A stretch of 22,029 nt of DNA from CALAEC01 sp050692915 (GTDB taxonomy: Bacteria > Actinomycetota > UBA4738 > CALAEC01). Position 1 is the stretch's first letter. Each line of letters opens with the position of its first letter. Location of the stretch: the NCBI GenBank assembly GCA_050692915.1, contig JBOGVU010000043.1, positions 1 to 22,029 of the forward strand, written 5' to 3'. The notes below the pieces were generated by a model. That model was given only the letters and a program-made list of their open reading frames with translations. It did no database searches and was not told where the DNA came from. A program made the translations under genes and the position numbers. Below are positions 5,955 to 13,401 of the stretch, in pieces.

Positions 5955-6797
5955 CTAGGTCCTGGCCGGGACGGCGATGCCCCGCAGGTCCAGGCGCTCC
6001 TTGATCCGCTGGCGGAGCAGGCGCTCCAGCGAGCCCTTCCGGGTGGGCCGGACCTCCGCCGTGACCCGCAGGACCATGTCCTTGTCGCCCACGCCCTCCA
6101 CCCCCAGCACCTCGGGGCCGCTGAAGAAGGAACCCTGGAGGTCCTGGTCCTCCCGGAGCTCGTGGAAGAGCTCCTCGAGCACCCCGCGCACCCGGTCGAT
6201 GTCCTCGGTGTACGCCACGCTGACGTCCATGATGACCCGGGCCCAGCCGCGGGAGCGGTTCCCGACCATCATGATGTTCCCGTTAGGGATGGTGTGCCGG
6301 GTGCCGTCGAACGCCCGCACGTCGGTGGTCCGAAGGTTCAGCTTCTCGACCTTCCCGGTGACCTGCTGGCCCGCGATGGTGACATCGATCACGTCGCCCA
6401 CCCCGAACTGGTCCTCCAGGAGGATGAAGAACCCCGACAGGAAATCCCGTACCAGGGACTGGGCCCCGAACCCCAGGGCCACGCCGACGATGCCGGCCCC
6501 GGCGATCAGCGGACCGAGGTTCAGGTCGAACTCGCCGAGCAGGACCAGGATCGTGAGCGTCCACACCGCGATCCGGACCACGTACGTGACGGCCTGGGTC
6601 AGGGTCGCGGCCCGCTGGAGGCCCAGCTCCTGGGTGGTGCTGTCGGCGGCCTCCAGGCGCCGGTGCATCCGGCGGACGGCCAGCCTGGCCAGCACGAGGA
6701 GGAGCATGGCGACGGCCAGCACGATGACGATCCGGAGGCCGTGGGAGAGCAGCCACTCGCGGGAGTCGAGCGGGACGTGGTCGGCCAGGATCGGCAT
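5955..6797 (-). CDS. Small-conductance mechanosensitive channel, MscS family
   Basis: This is a membrane channel that opens on membrane tension to release solutes during osmotic downshock. It is a minimal MscS-type protein of about 280 residues with three predicted membrane helices (about residues 22-42, 68-89 and 95-115). The pore-lining helix continues into GFGAQSLVRDFLSGFFILLE, the family signature, followed by GVGDVI and the soluble beta domain with a PNG motif (IPNGNIMMV). The start is ATG overlapping the TGA of the SpoIID-type gene by one base; a GTG directly before it, overlapping by four, is equally possible. Either way it is translationally coupled to that gene. Confidence 0.92.
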   Translation of the reverse strand: MPILADHVPLDSREWLLSHGLRIVIVLAVAMLLLVLARLAVRRMHRRLEAADSTTQELGLQRAATLTQAVTYVVRIAVWTLTILVLLGEFDLNLGPLIAGAGIVGVALGFGAQSLVRDFLSGFFILLEDQFGVGDVIDVTIAGQQVTGKVEKLNLRTTDVRAFDGTRHTIPNGNIMMVGNRSRGWARVIMDVSVAYTEDIDRVRGVLEELFHELREDQDLQGSFFSGPEVLGVEGVGDKDMVLRVTAEVRPTRKGSLERLLRQRIKERLDLRGIAVPART

Positions 6798-8476
6798 CAC
6801 GCTCGATGTAACCCCTTCCTCCGCCTCAGGGTCAACACGACCACCGCCACCAGGGCGACCGCGGCCGCGGCCAGCGCGACGGGGAGCCGGCCATCACGTT
6901 CCTCCTCGCGGGCCGGCGCGCGCGCGGCCCCGGTGCCTGAAGGGGACGGCGCAGCCGTCGAGACGGCCGCGCCGATCGTCACCGGGACCGCGTCGGTGCG
7001 GATCGTGTCCACGCCGTCGTGGAGGATGGCCCGGACCTCGTAGTCGCCGGGGGGGAGCGGCGGCACCGGCAGGCGGAGGCGGGCCGCCCCCTCCTCGAAC
7101 GGCGACCACGGGCTCATTCCTGCCGCCTGCCCGTCACGGAGGAACTCGAGCCGCGCGCTGGCGTCGCCCGACAGCTCCACCCGGGCCCGCAGCGGCCTCC
7201 CGATCACCGCCTCCGCCGCGGTCGAGAAGCCGGACGCCTCGAGGAGTGGACCGGGGGCCGGCCCGTGGCGGACCCGGAGCCGCCGGCCGCCGGTGATCAC
7301 CCACGGTGCCCTGGCGTCCACGGCCGGGTCCAGCTCCGCCCCGGAGGAGGGGACCACCGCGACCCGACTTAGACCCTCGGCCACCAGGATCCGGATGCCG
7401 CCGGGGAGGTCCCCGGCCTGGGGCCGGAGGCCCCCGTAGTACGCGGCCAGGATGTCCTCGTACTGGAGGCCTCGCTTCGCCTTCCCGTAGGCCCCCCACT
7501 GGACCATGCCGATGCCGTGGCCCCAGCCCCGCCCCTCGAGCACCAGCGACGAGCCTTCCTGGCTCGCGCGGTACCACACGGAGGGGACCGTCTGCGGCAG
7601 CCGGTAGCCGTCGGGCTCGGAGGTGGGGTAGCGGTCCGGCGCCAGGCACGACGCCGAGTCGTTCAGCGCGTCACGGAGATCGTCCTTGGAGAGGACCGCC
7701 CGGCCACCGCCGGAGATCCGGATGCCCCCGCCGCCCGCGTCCACCGAGGAGATCCGTCCCCCCGGCCACCGTCCCTCCACCTCCAGGAATCGGGCCAGGT
7801 CCCCGAACGGGACCTCCACCCGCCACCGGGACAACGGGGAGGCGCCGTCGTCCTCTTCCTCGCTCCCGCGCAGGTAGGGGAGCGCCTCGCTGCCGAACCG
7901 GTCCTCGACGTCGAACGTCCTCCCCGGCGAGGTCGACGAGTAGTAGGTGACGGCGGGCTCGCCCCGGTACAGGAGCACCTGGCCGGCGGTCTCCTGCACG
8001 GCCCGGACCCACCGATCTCCCCACGGTCCCGCCTCCACCCGCATCCCCACGTACACCTGACATTCGGTGGTGGCGCACAGGTCCCAGTCCCCCGAGGTCT
8101 CGGCGAACCGGTACCGGTTGAGGGCGTAGGTGCGGGCCGCCACGACCTGGGCCTTCAGGGCGGCCATAGGCCAGTCTCGGGGCACCTCGGCGATGCCCTT
8201 GACGTAGTCCTCGAACGACAGCTCGCTGATCAGGCGGAGGGAACCGTCCTCGGCCTGGGACACCTCGATGGTGCCCCGGTACCGCGCGTGGAGCAGGGGC
8301 TGGTACGGCTCCACGCAGCTCGACGACACGGGAGGGTACTCCCCGTGCACCAGCACGGACTCGCCCACCGGGGTGGTGAACCGCACCCGGGAGGGCGCTT
8401 GCGCGGTCGCCGGCGAGAGCGGTCCGATCGCCAGGACCACCGCCGTGACCAGGGCGAAGACACGCGGCGCGGACAT
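6797..8476 (-). CDS. SpoIID/LytB domain protein, membrane anchored
   Basis: The family includes SpoIID, a lytic transglycosylase that cuts glycan strands lacking stem peptides; most members outside sporulating Firmicutes are uncharacterised wall enzymes. The 559-residue protein has a signal peptide (MSAPRV to ATAQA) and the SpoIID domain with LSFEDYVKGIAEVPRDWP, whose Glu (residue 97) matches the catalytic Glu of SpoIID. KAQVVAARTYAL, a loop with Cys 134 and 139, and the hallmark GRGWGHGIGMVQWGAYGKA (315-333) follow. An Ig-like segment comes next, then a C-terminal membrane helix and a basic tail. I rejected the longer frame start (8635) because it runs into the redoxin gene and has no signal-peptide logic. 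TACGTT lies 7 bases before this ATG. It sits between a redoxin lipoprotein and an MscS channel in one envelope cluster. Confidence 0.9.
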   Translation of the reverse strand: MSAPRVFALVTAVVLAIGPLSPATAQAPSRVRFTTPVGESVLVHGEYPPVSSSCVEPYQPLLHARYRGTIEVSQAEDGSLRLISELSFEDYVKGIAEVPRDWPMAALKAQVVAARTYALNRYRFAETSGDWDLCATTECQVYVGMRVEAGPWGDRWVRAVQETAGQVLLYRGEPAVTYYSSTSPGRTFDVEDRFGSEALPYLRGSEEEDDGASPLSRWRVEVPFGDLARFLEVEGRWPGGRISSVDAGGGGIRISGGGRAVLSKDDLRDALNDSASCLAPDRYPTSEPDGYRLPQTVPSVWYRASQEGSSLVLEGRGWGHGIGMVQWGAYGKAKRGLQYEDILAAYYGGLRPQAGDLPGGIRILVAEGLSRVAVVPSSGAELDPAVDARAPWVITGGRRLRVRHGPAPGPLLEASGFSTAAEAVIGRPLRARVELSGDASARLEFLRDGQAAGMSPWSPFEEGAARLRLPVPPLPPGDYEVRAILHDGVDTIRTDAVPVTIGAAVSTAAPSPSGTGAARAPAREEERDGRLPVALAAAAVALVAVVVLTLRRRKGLHRA

Positions 8477-8483
8477 GGAATCC

Positions 8484-8489
8484 AACGTA
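8484..8489 (-). promoter_or_regulatory. Candidate leaderless promoter -10 of the SpoIID-type gene
   Basis: The minus-strand hexamer is TACGTT, ending 7 bases before the ATG at 8476, in the 22-base gap after the redoxin gene. It could drive the spoIID-type/mscS pair separately from the lipoprotein gene. Confidence 0.4.
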
Positions 8490-8498
8490 GCAGACGCC

Positions 8499-8990
8499 TC
8501 AGAGGACCTTGCGGATCTCACTCCGGAGGCTCTCGGCGTCGATGGTCCCGGTCCGCTCGAAGGCGAGCTCGCCGCGGCGGTCGTACACGAGGGTGATCGG
8601 CTGGCCCACGTACCCGAGAGCGTCGCGAACGGCACCGGTCGGATCGAACACGCTCGGGTACGGCCAGTCGAACCGGCGGATGAAGTCCCGTGCCGGCTCG
8701 CGGGCGTCCAGGATGTCGACTCCGAGGAACTGCACCCGTCCCTCGTACTCGCGGGCCACCGCGGCCAGGTCCGGGGCCTCCTCGATGCACGGGCCGCACC
8801 AGGAGCCCCAGAAGTTCACCACCACCGGCGATCCCCGCAGCTCCGCGAGGATGGCCTCGTAGCCGGCCGGGTCGATCTGGGGCAGGGCTAACCGGTCGGT
8901 GGGGAGCATGGCCCCCGGCCCCTCCGAGCGATCGGCGCACCCGGCCAGGAGCACGAGCGCGGTGATCACGGCCCCCAGCCGCTGTCGCAT
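8499..8990 (-). CDS. Thioredoxin-like (TlpA/ResA-type) lipoprotein
   Basis: This is a thiol-disulfide oxidoreductase of the TlpA/ResA/redoxin type, tethered outside the membrane. The 163-residue protein starts with a lipoprotein signal ending in the lipobox LAGC (Cys 18). A redoxin domain follows, with VVVNFWGSWCGPC (active-site Cys 65 and 68), a YPSVFDP segment and the cis-Pro-like GQPITLVYD. Candidate substrates are cytochrome c apoproteins or other exported thiol proteins; no cytochrome genes are nearby, so the partner is unknown. The ATG at 8990 is preferred over an upstream in-frame start at 9161 because only it gives a proper lipoprotein signal, and TACGAT lies 6 bases before it. It is divergent from recG and upstream of the SpoIID-type gene. 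Confidence 0.92.
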   Translation of the reverse strand: MRQRLGAVITALVLLAGCADRSEGPGAMLPTDRLALPQIDPAGYEAILAELRGSPVVVNFWGSWCGPCIEEAPDLAAVAREYEGRVQFLGVDILDAREPARDFIRRFDWPYPSVFDPTGAVRDALGYVGQPITLVYDRRGELAFERTGTIDAESLRSEIRKVL

Positions 8991-8996
8991 GGTTCG

Positions 8997-9002
8997 ATCG
9001 TA
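8997..9002 (-). promoter_or_regulatory. Candidate leaderless promoter -10 of the redoxin lipoprotein
   Basis: The minus-strand hexamer is TACGAT, 6 bases before the ATG, which is the exact spacing that would place transcription start on the A of ATG. No ribosome binding site is visible. Confidence 0.5.
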
Positions 9003-9028
9003 TCCCCCCGTCGAGCCAAACCCGGTGG

Positions 9029-9034
9029 GAGAAT
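9029..9034 (+). promoter_or_regulatory. Weak candidate -10 before the recG leader ORF
   Basis: GAGAAT lies 6 bases before the ATG at 9041. It differs from TANNNT in its first base only. The spacing is the same as in the other leaderless candidates here. Confidence 0.25.
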
Positions 9035-9040
9035 CCGGGC

Positions 9041-9070
9041 ATGCCCCCGGAAACCGTCGGGGCCGCGTGA
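9041..9070 (+). other. Possible 9-codon leader ORF coupled to recG
   Basis: An ATG opens a nine-codon frame (MPPETVGAA) whose TGA overlaps the GTG start of recG as GTGA. The same overlap links recG to the methyltransferase gene and rsmD to coaD. It may be a leader peptide that brings ribosomes to recG, or a chance ORF. Confidence 0.3.
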
Positions 9071-11214
9071 GCGGCGCCCTGGCGCCCTCCGCGCCGGTGG
9101 TCTCGCTGGGCGGGTGGGCCCGCCGGTACGCGAAGCCCCTCGGCTCGCTCGGCGTGGACACCGTGACGGACCTGGTCCATCACTATCCCCGCCGGTACAT
9201 CGACCGGTCCGCGGTGACGAAGATGGGGGACCTCCGGATCGGGCAGGAGGCCACGTTCATCGGCACCGTCCGCCGGGTCCGCACGCAGTACACGCGGCGC
9301 CGACAGCCCATCGTCACCGTGACGGTGTTCGACGGGACCGGGTACGTCGACCTGTCGTGGTTCAACCAGGCCTGGCCGGCCCGGCGACACAGCGAGGGCC
9401 AGGAGGTGGCGGTCTCCGGGAAGGTGACGGCGTTCCGCGGCCGGCTCCGGGTCCAGAACCCCGCCGTCGAGGTCCTCACCGGGGGCGACGCCGACCAGGT
9501 CCACACCGGGCGGATCGTCCCCGTCCACCCGGCCGGCGAGGGTGTGTCCACCGGGGTGATCCGGCGGCTGGTGCACGAGGCACTGCGCCGGCTCCCGCCT
9601 ATGCCCGACCCGATCCCCGAGGACGTTCGCGAGCGTCAGGGCCTGCCGCCCCTCCCCGATGCCGTGCGCCACATCCACTTCCCGGAGACCGCGGACGATG
9701 AGCGGCGGGCCCGGGACCGACTGAAGTTCGACGAGCTGTTCTTCCTCGAGCTCGGGGTTGCTTTCCGGAAGCACCGGGTCGAGGAGGCGACCGAGGGCGT
9801 GGCGCACGACCGCGGGGGTGACCTGGCGCTCCGGTTCGTCGAGGCGCTGCCGTTCGAGCTCACGGCCGCGCAGCGCCGGGCGATCGACGAGATCGGGTCG
9901 GACATGGAGCGGCCTCGGCCGATGAACCGGCTCCTCCAGGGCGACGTCGGTTCGGGGAAGACGGTCGTGGCCCTGTCCGCGTGCCTGGTGGCGGTCCAGT
10001 CCGGGCACCAGGCCGCGATCATGGCCCCCACCGAGGTCCTGGCGGGCCAGCACTTCCGGACCGTCGAGGCGCTCCTCGGATCGATCGGGGGGCGACGGAC
10101 GGGCGGCCCGGGCGACGGACCCCAGGCCTCGCTCCTGGATGCCGAGGCGAACGGCCCCGCGTACGCCCTGTTGACCTCGGCGGTGACCGGGAAGGAGCGG
10201 GAGCGCGTGCTCGAGGGGGTGGCCTCTGGGGACGTGGACGTGCTGGTGGGGACGCACGCGTTGGTGCAGGAGGCCGTGGAGTTCGCCGATCTCTCGCTCG
10301 TGGTGGTCGACGAGCAGCACCGGTTCGGGCTCCACCAGCGGATCGCGCTGAAGGAGAAGGGCGCCCATCCGGACGTCCTCATCATGACGGCCACCCCCAT
10401 CCCCCGGACCCTGGCCCTCACGTACTACGGTGACCTCGACGTCTCCGTCCTCGACGAGCTGCCAGCGGGCCGCCGCCCCATCGCCACCCGGATCGCCCGT
10501 ACCCCCGGTGAGCGAAGGAAGGCGTACGACCTGGTGCGGCGGCAGGTCGGCCAGGGGCGGCAGGCGTTCGTGGTGTGCGCGGCCATCGACGAGGAGAACC
10601 GCCTCGAGGTGCGCGCGGCCGAGAAGGAGGCCGAGCGCCTTCGGACCGAGGTGTTCCCGGATCTGCGGATCGCCCTCCTGCACGGACGGATGCGGCCGAG
10701 GGAGAAGGACGCCCGCATGGAGGCCTTCAGGGCCGGGGACGCCGACGTGCTGATCTCCACGACCGTGATCGAGGTCGGCGTGGACGTCCCGAACGCCACC
10801 GTGATGCTCGTCGAGAACGCGGAGCGGTTCGGGCTGGCCCAGCTGCACCAGCTTCGAGGCCGGATCGGCCGGGCGGAGCACGACTCCACGTGCGTGCTCT
10901 TCGACGAGTCGGCGCCCGAGAACGAAGACGCCAAGCAGCGGCTGGCGGCGATGGTCCGGACCACGGACGGGTTCGAGCTGGCCGACGAGGATCTCCGGCT
11001 GCGCGGCGAGGGGACGCTGTTCGACATCCGTCAGTCGGGCCTCCCCGACCTCAGGCTGGCCCGGCTGGCCGAGGATACCGACCTGGTCCGCCGGGCCCGG
11101 GAGGAGGCGTTCGCGCTGATCGGGTCCGATCCGGAGCTGGCCGCACACCCGGACCTCCGGGCGGAGATGGAGCGGCGGTTCGCCGACTCGATCGACTGGC
11201 TGTTCCACTCGTGA
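9067..11214 (+). CDS. recG: ATP-dependent DNA helicase RecG
   Basis: RecG is a branched-DNA translocase that reverses stalled replication forks and processes recombination junctions. The 715-residue protein begins with the wedge domain (OB fold; VDLSWFNQAW, VSGKVTAFRGRLRVQNP). The helicase core follows: Walker A LLQGDVGSGKTVVA, APTEVLAGQH, the RecG-type DEQHRFG box, MTATPIPRTLALTYYGDLD, and the motif VI region QLHQLRGRIGR. The C-terminal GEGTLFDIRQSGLPDL segment is typical. The length suits the family. The start is GTG at 9067, giving a short lead into the wedge domain; an in-frame GTG at 9025 is an alternative. No strong ribosome binding site precedes either one. It overlaps the next gene as GTGA. 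Confidence 0.96.
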   Translation: MSGALAPSAPVVSLGGWARRYAKPLGSLGVDTVTDLVHHYPRRYIDRSAVTKMGDLRIGQEATFIGTVRRVRTQYTRRRQPIVTVTVFDGTGYVDLSWFNQAWPARRHSEGQEVAVSGKVTAFRGRLRVQNPAVEVLTGGDADQVHTGRIVPVHPAGEGVSTGVIRRLVHEALRRLPPMPDPIPEDVRERQGLPPLPDAVRHIHFPETADDERRARDRLKFDELFFLELGVAFRKHRVEEATEGVAHDRGGDLALRFVEALPFELTAAQRRAIDEIGSDMERPRPMNRLLQGDVGSGKTVVALSACLVAVQSGHQAAIMAPTEVLAGQHFRTVEALLGSIGGRRTGGPGDGPQASLLDAEANGPAYALLTSAVTGKERERVLEGVASGDVDVLVGTHALVQEAVEFADLSLVVVDEQHRFGLHQRIALKEKGAHPDVLIMTATPIPRTLALTYYGDLDVSVLDELPAGRRPIATRIARTPGERRKAYDLVRRQVGQGRQAFVVCAAIDEENRLEVRAAEKEAERLRTEVFPDLRIALLHGRMRPREKDARMEAFRAGDADVLISTTVIEVGVDVPNATVMLVENAERFGLAQLHQLRGRIGRAEHDSTCVLFDESAPENEDAKQRLAAMVRTTDGFELADEDLRLRGEGTLFDIRQSGLPDLRLARLAEDTDLVRRAREEAFALIGSDPELAAHPDLRAEMERRFADSIDWLFHS

Positions 11215-11822
11215 AGGCCCATCCGATCTTCGCCCGGGTGTGGGATCACGTGGTCCGCCTGGGGGGCCGAACCGAGCGGGACAACCGGAGGGAGCTCGTC
11301 CGTGGCCTCGACGGGATGGTCCTCGAGATCGGCGCCGGCACCGGCCTGAACCTGGCCCTGTACGAGCCGGGGGTCACGGTCGTCGTGGTGGAGCCCGAGC
11401 CGAATATGGTCCGCACGGCGGCCGGACGGGCCCGCCGGGCCGCGGCGTCGGCCGCGGTGGTCCGGGGCGTGGCGGAGCACCTCCCGTTCCGGGAGGAGAC
11501 GTTCGACGCCGTGGTGGCCTGCTACGTGCTGTGCTCGGTTGACGACCCGCTCCGGGCGCTGGCCGAGCTCCGCCGTGTGCTCCGTCCGGGCGGCGAGGTC
11601 CGAGTGTACGAGCACGTCCGCTCGCCAGGGGTGTGGGCGGCTCGGATGCAGGACCTGGTCACACCGCTGTGGCACCGCTGTGGCTGCAATTGCCATCCGA
11701 ACCGCGACACGGTGGCGGCGCTCCGGGAAGCCGGTTTCGAGGTCGAGGTCCGCCCCGCGTCGTACGGGCCCCCCACGCCGGTCCGGCCCCACGTCCTCGG
11801 GGTGGCCCGGCCCGGGCCATGA
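11211..11822 (+). CDS. Class I SAM-dependent methyltransferase, METTL7-like
   Basis: The 203-residue protein has a Rossmann methyltransferase fold: VLEIGAGTGLN (residues 37-47, SAM binding), VVEPEPNM (acidic strand 2 end), AEHLPFREETFDAVV, and RRVLRPGGEVRVYEHV. The ending, with PLWHRCGCNCHPNRDT and then an AGFEVE strand, resembles METTL7/TMT1-type enzymes, which methylate small thiols in animals; bacterial relatives are mostly of unknown substrate. A lipid or quinone methyltransferase (UbiE-like) is possible. It lies between recG and rsmD, genes normally adjacent in actinobacteria, with a GTGA overlap on the left and ATGA on the right. It is therefore fully built into the operon and uses the same GC-rich codons. 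Confidence 0.85.
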   Translation: MKAHPIFARVWDHVVRLGGRTERDNRRELVRGLDGMVLEIGAGTGLNLALYEPGVTVVVVEPEPNMVRTAAGRARRAAASAAVVRGVAEHLPFREETFDAVVACYVLCSVDDPLRALAELRRVLRPGGEVRVYEHVRSPGVWAARMQDLVTPLWHRCGCNCHPNRDTVAALREAGFEVEVRPASYGPPTPVRPHVLGVARPGP

Positions 11823-12361
11823 GGATCATCGCCGGCACCGCCAGGGGGACCCGCCTGGCCCGGGTTCCCCGAGGAACCAGGCCGTTGTCCGACCGGGCCA
11901 GGGAGGGCCTGTTCTCCAGCCTGGGTCACAGAGTGGAGGGGGCCCGGTGCGCCGACCTGTTCGCCGGGACGGGGGCCATGGGGATCGAGGCCCTGTCGAG
12001 AGGCGCGACGTCCTGCCTGTTCGTCGACTCGGGGTCGGCGGCCATCCGGGCGATCCGGGAGAACCTGGAGCGGACCGGGCTGGGGGACCGGGCCACTGTG
12101 GTCCGGGGGGACGTCATGGCCGCCCTGGACCGGGACCCAGCAAGGCTCGACCTGGCCCTGCTCGATCCCCCCTACGCTCATCCCCACGAGGCGGTCCGAG
12201 AGGTACTGACGCGAATGGCCGCATCGGTCGCCCCCGGGGCCGTCGTCGCCCTCACCAGGCCGAAGGCGGATTCCACCGATGTCATTCCAGTACACTGGGC
12301 CGTCGTCAGGATCCTGACCTACGGAGACACCCGGATCCTCGTCCTCCAGGAGGCGGCGTGA
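11819..12361 (+). CDS. rsmD: 16S rRNA (guanine(966)-N(2))-methyltransferase RsmD
   Basis: RsmD methylates G966 of 16S rRNA in assembled 30S particles or late intermediates. The 180-residue protein has the standard opening MRIIAGTARGTRL, the arginine-rich REGLFSSLG segment, DLFAGTGAMGIEALSRGA (SAM site, residues 46-63) and the catalytic DPPY (116-119). The length matches the family. The ATG overlaps the stop of the methyltransferase gene (ATGA), and the TGA overlaps the GTG of coaD (GTGA). The rsmD-coaD pair is widely conserved. Confidence 0.95.
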   Translation: MRIIAGTARGTRLARVPRGTRPLSDRAREGLFSSLGHRVEGARCADLFAGTGAMGIEALSRGATSCLFVDSGSAAIRAIRENLERTGLGDRATVVRGDVMAALDRDPARLDLALLDPPYAHPHEAVREVLTRMAASVAPGAVVALTRPKADSTDVIPVHWAVVRILTYGDTRILVLQEAA

Positions 12362-12834
12362 CGCTGACGGCCCTGTGCCCGGGCACCTTCGACCCGGTGA
12401 CCAACGGACACGTGGACATCGTGCAGCGGGCGGCGGCGCTCTTCGACCGGGTCGTGATAGCGGTGGTGGAGAACCCCGGCAAGGAGCCGCTGTTCTCGGT
12501 GGCCGAGCGGGTGGAGATGCTCCGGGAGGCCCTGTCGGGCCTCGGCAACGTGGAGGTGGAGTCGTTCTCGGGGCTCTTGGTGGATCACGCCAGGAGCCGG
12601 GGCGTCGGGGTCATCGTGAAGGGGCTCCGGGCCGTGTCGGACTTCGACTACGAGCTGCAGATGGCGCAGATGAACAGGCATCTGGGTGAGGTGGAGACGT
12701 GCTTCGTTCCCACCAGCCCACGCTGGTCGTACCTGTCGTCCTCGCTGGTGAAGGAGGTCGCGGGGTACGGAGGCGACGTGTCGGGGCTGGTGCCCGACCA
12801 TGTGCTGAGCCGGCTCAAGGAGAAGATGGCGTAG
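12358..12834 (+). CDS. coaD: Phosphopantetheine adenylyltransferase CoaD
   Basis: CoaD transfers AMP from ATP to 4'-phosphopantetheine, the next-to-last step of coenzyme A synthesis, in the cytoplasm as a hexamer. The 158-residue protein shows the nucleotidyltransferase motif PGTFDPVTNGH with Thr 10 and His 18 at the standard positions. KGLRAVSDFDYELQMAQMN and the late WSYLSSSLVKE motif follow, all typical. The start is GTG within the rsmD stop. The stop TAG is followed directly by the ATG of the next gene. Confidence 0.97.
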   Translation: MTLTALCPGTFDPVTNGHVDIVQRAAALFDRVVIAVVENPGKEPLFSVAERVEMLREALSGLGNVEVESFSGLLVDHARSRGVGVIVKGLRAVSDFDYELQMAQMNRHLGEVETCFVPTSPRWSYLSSSLVKEVAGYGGDVSGLVPDHVLSRLKEKMA

Positions 12835-13401
12835 ATGGACATCGCCGGACGGATCCAGCAGCTCGAGGAGCTGATCATGGAGGCGAAGTCGATGCCGCTG
12901 TCCACCTCGGTGCTGGTGAACCGGGAGGAGGCCCTGGAGCTGGTGCAGGAGATGCGGGCGGCCCTCCCCGAGGAGGTCAAGCAGGCCCGGTGGGTGGTGA
13001 AGGACCGGGAGCAGCTCCTGAGCAAGGCCCGGAAGGACGCCGAGGGCATCATCCAGGAAGCCCTGGAGGAGCAGTCGAAGCTGGTGACCCAGGAGGAGGT
13101 CGTCAAGCAGTCGGTCAAGGAGGCGGAGCGGGTCCTCGAGGATGCACGGGCCCAGGCCCGGCAGATCCGCAACGAGGCCGAGGACTACATGGACCAGAAG
13201 CTGGCGGCCTTCGAAGCCACGCTCACCCGGGCCCTCGAGCAGATCGCCGAGATCCGGCAGGCCCAGGAGGGCCAGCTCTCACGGATCCAGGACCAGATCG
13301 GCAAGACGCTCCAGCAGGTGGGGCGGGGGCGGGAGCGTCTGCGGGGATCCACGCTCGCCGAGGAGCACCTGGCCGAGGAGGGCCCGGAGGAGGCCACCTG
13401 A
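12835..13401 (+). CDS. SepIVA-like DivIVA-family coiled-coil protein
   Basis: This 188-residue protein is almost wholly charged coiled coil. Its opening (IQQLEELIMEAKSMPLSTS, then NREEALELVQEMRAALPEE), the later EEQSKLVTQEEVV and YMDQKLAAFEATL segments, and the VGRGRERLR ending line up by eye with mycobacterial SepIVA (Rv2927c), a septation and cell-elongation factor in the same neighbourhood. From memory SepIVA is about 240 residues, so about 50 residues of mid-coil repeat are missing here. The likely role is as a cytoplasmic membrane-curvature or polar-growth scaffold; this is inferred from homology. Sequence-only searches may call it an ATP synthase F0 subunit b-like protein because of the coil, but it has no membrane helix. 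The ATG abuts the coaD stop, and the TGA overlaps the next ATG by one base. Confidence 0.8.
   Translation: MDIAGRIQQLEELIMEAKSMPLSTSVLVNREEALELVQEMRAALPEEVKQARWVVKDREQLLSKARKDAEGIIQEALEEQSKLVTQEEVVKQSVKEAERVLEDARAQARQIRNEAEDYMDQKLAAFEATLTRALEQIAEIRQAQEGQLSRIQDQIGKTLQQVGRGRERLRGSTLAEEHLAEEGPEEAT

Noticed and set aside
5043..7043. 666-residue plus-strand frame opposite the sulfatase, rpmB and channel genes
   Set aside because: It spans three well-supported minus-strand genes and has no domain content.
8477..8635. N-terminal extension of the SpoIID-type frame
   Set aside because: It overlaps the end of the redoxin gene and hides a good signal peptide that begins at 8476.
8991..9161. N-terminal extension of the redoxin frame
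   Set aside because: It overlaps recG on the other strand and would bury the lipoprotein signal.
8518..11208. 896-residue minus-strand frame opposite recG
   Set aside because: It runs through the redoxin gene in another frame and shows no recognisable domain; recG is certain.
12291..12296. TACACT inside rsmD as a promoter for coaD
   Set aside because: It is 61 bases from the coaD start, inside a coding region, and coaD is coupled to rsmD by a GTGA overlap, so there is little reason to call it a promoter.
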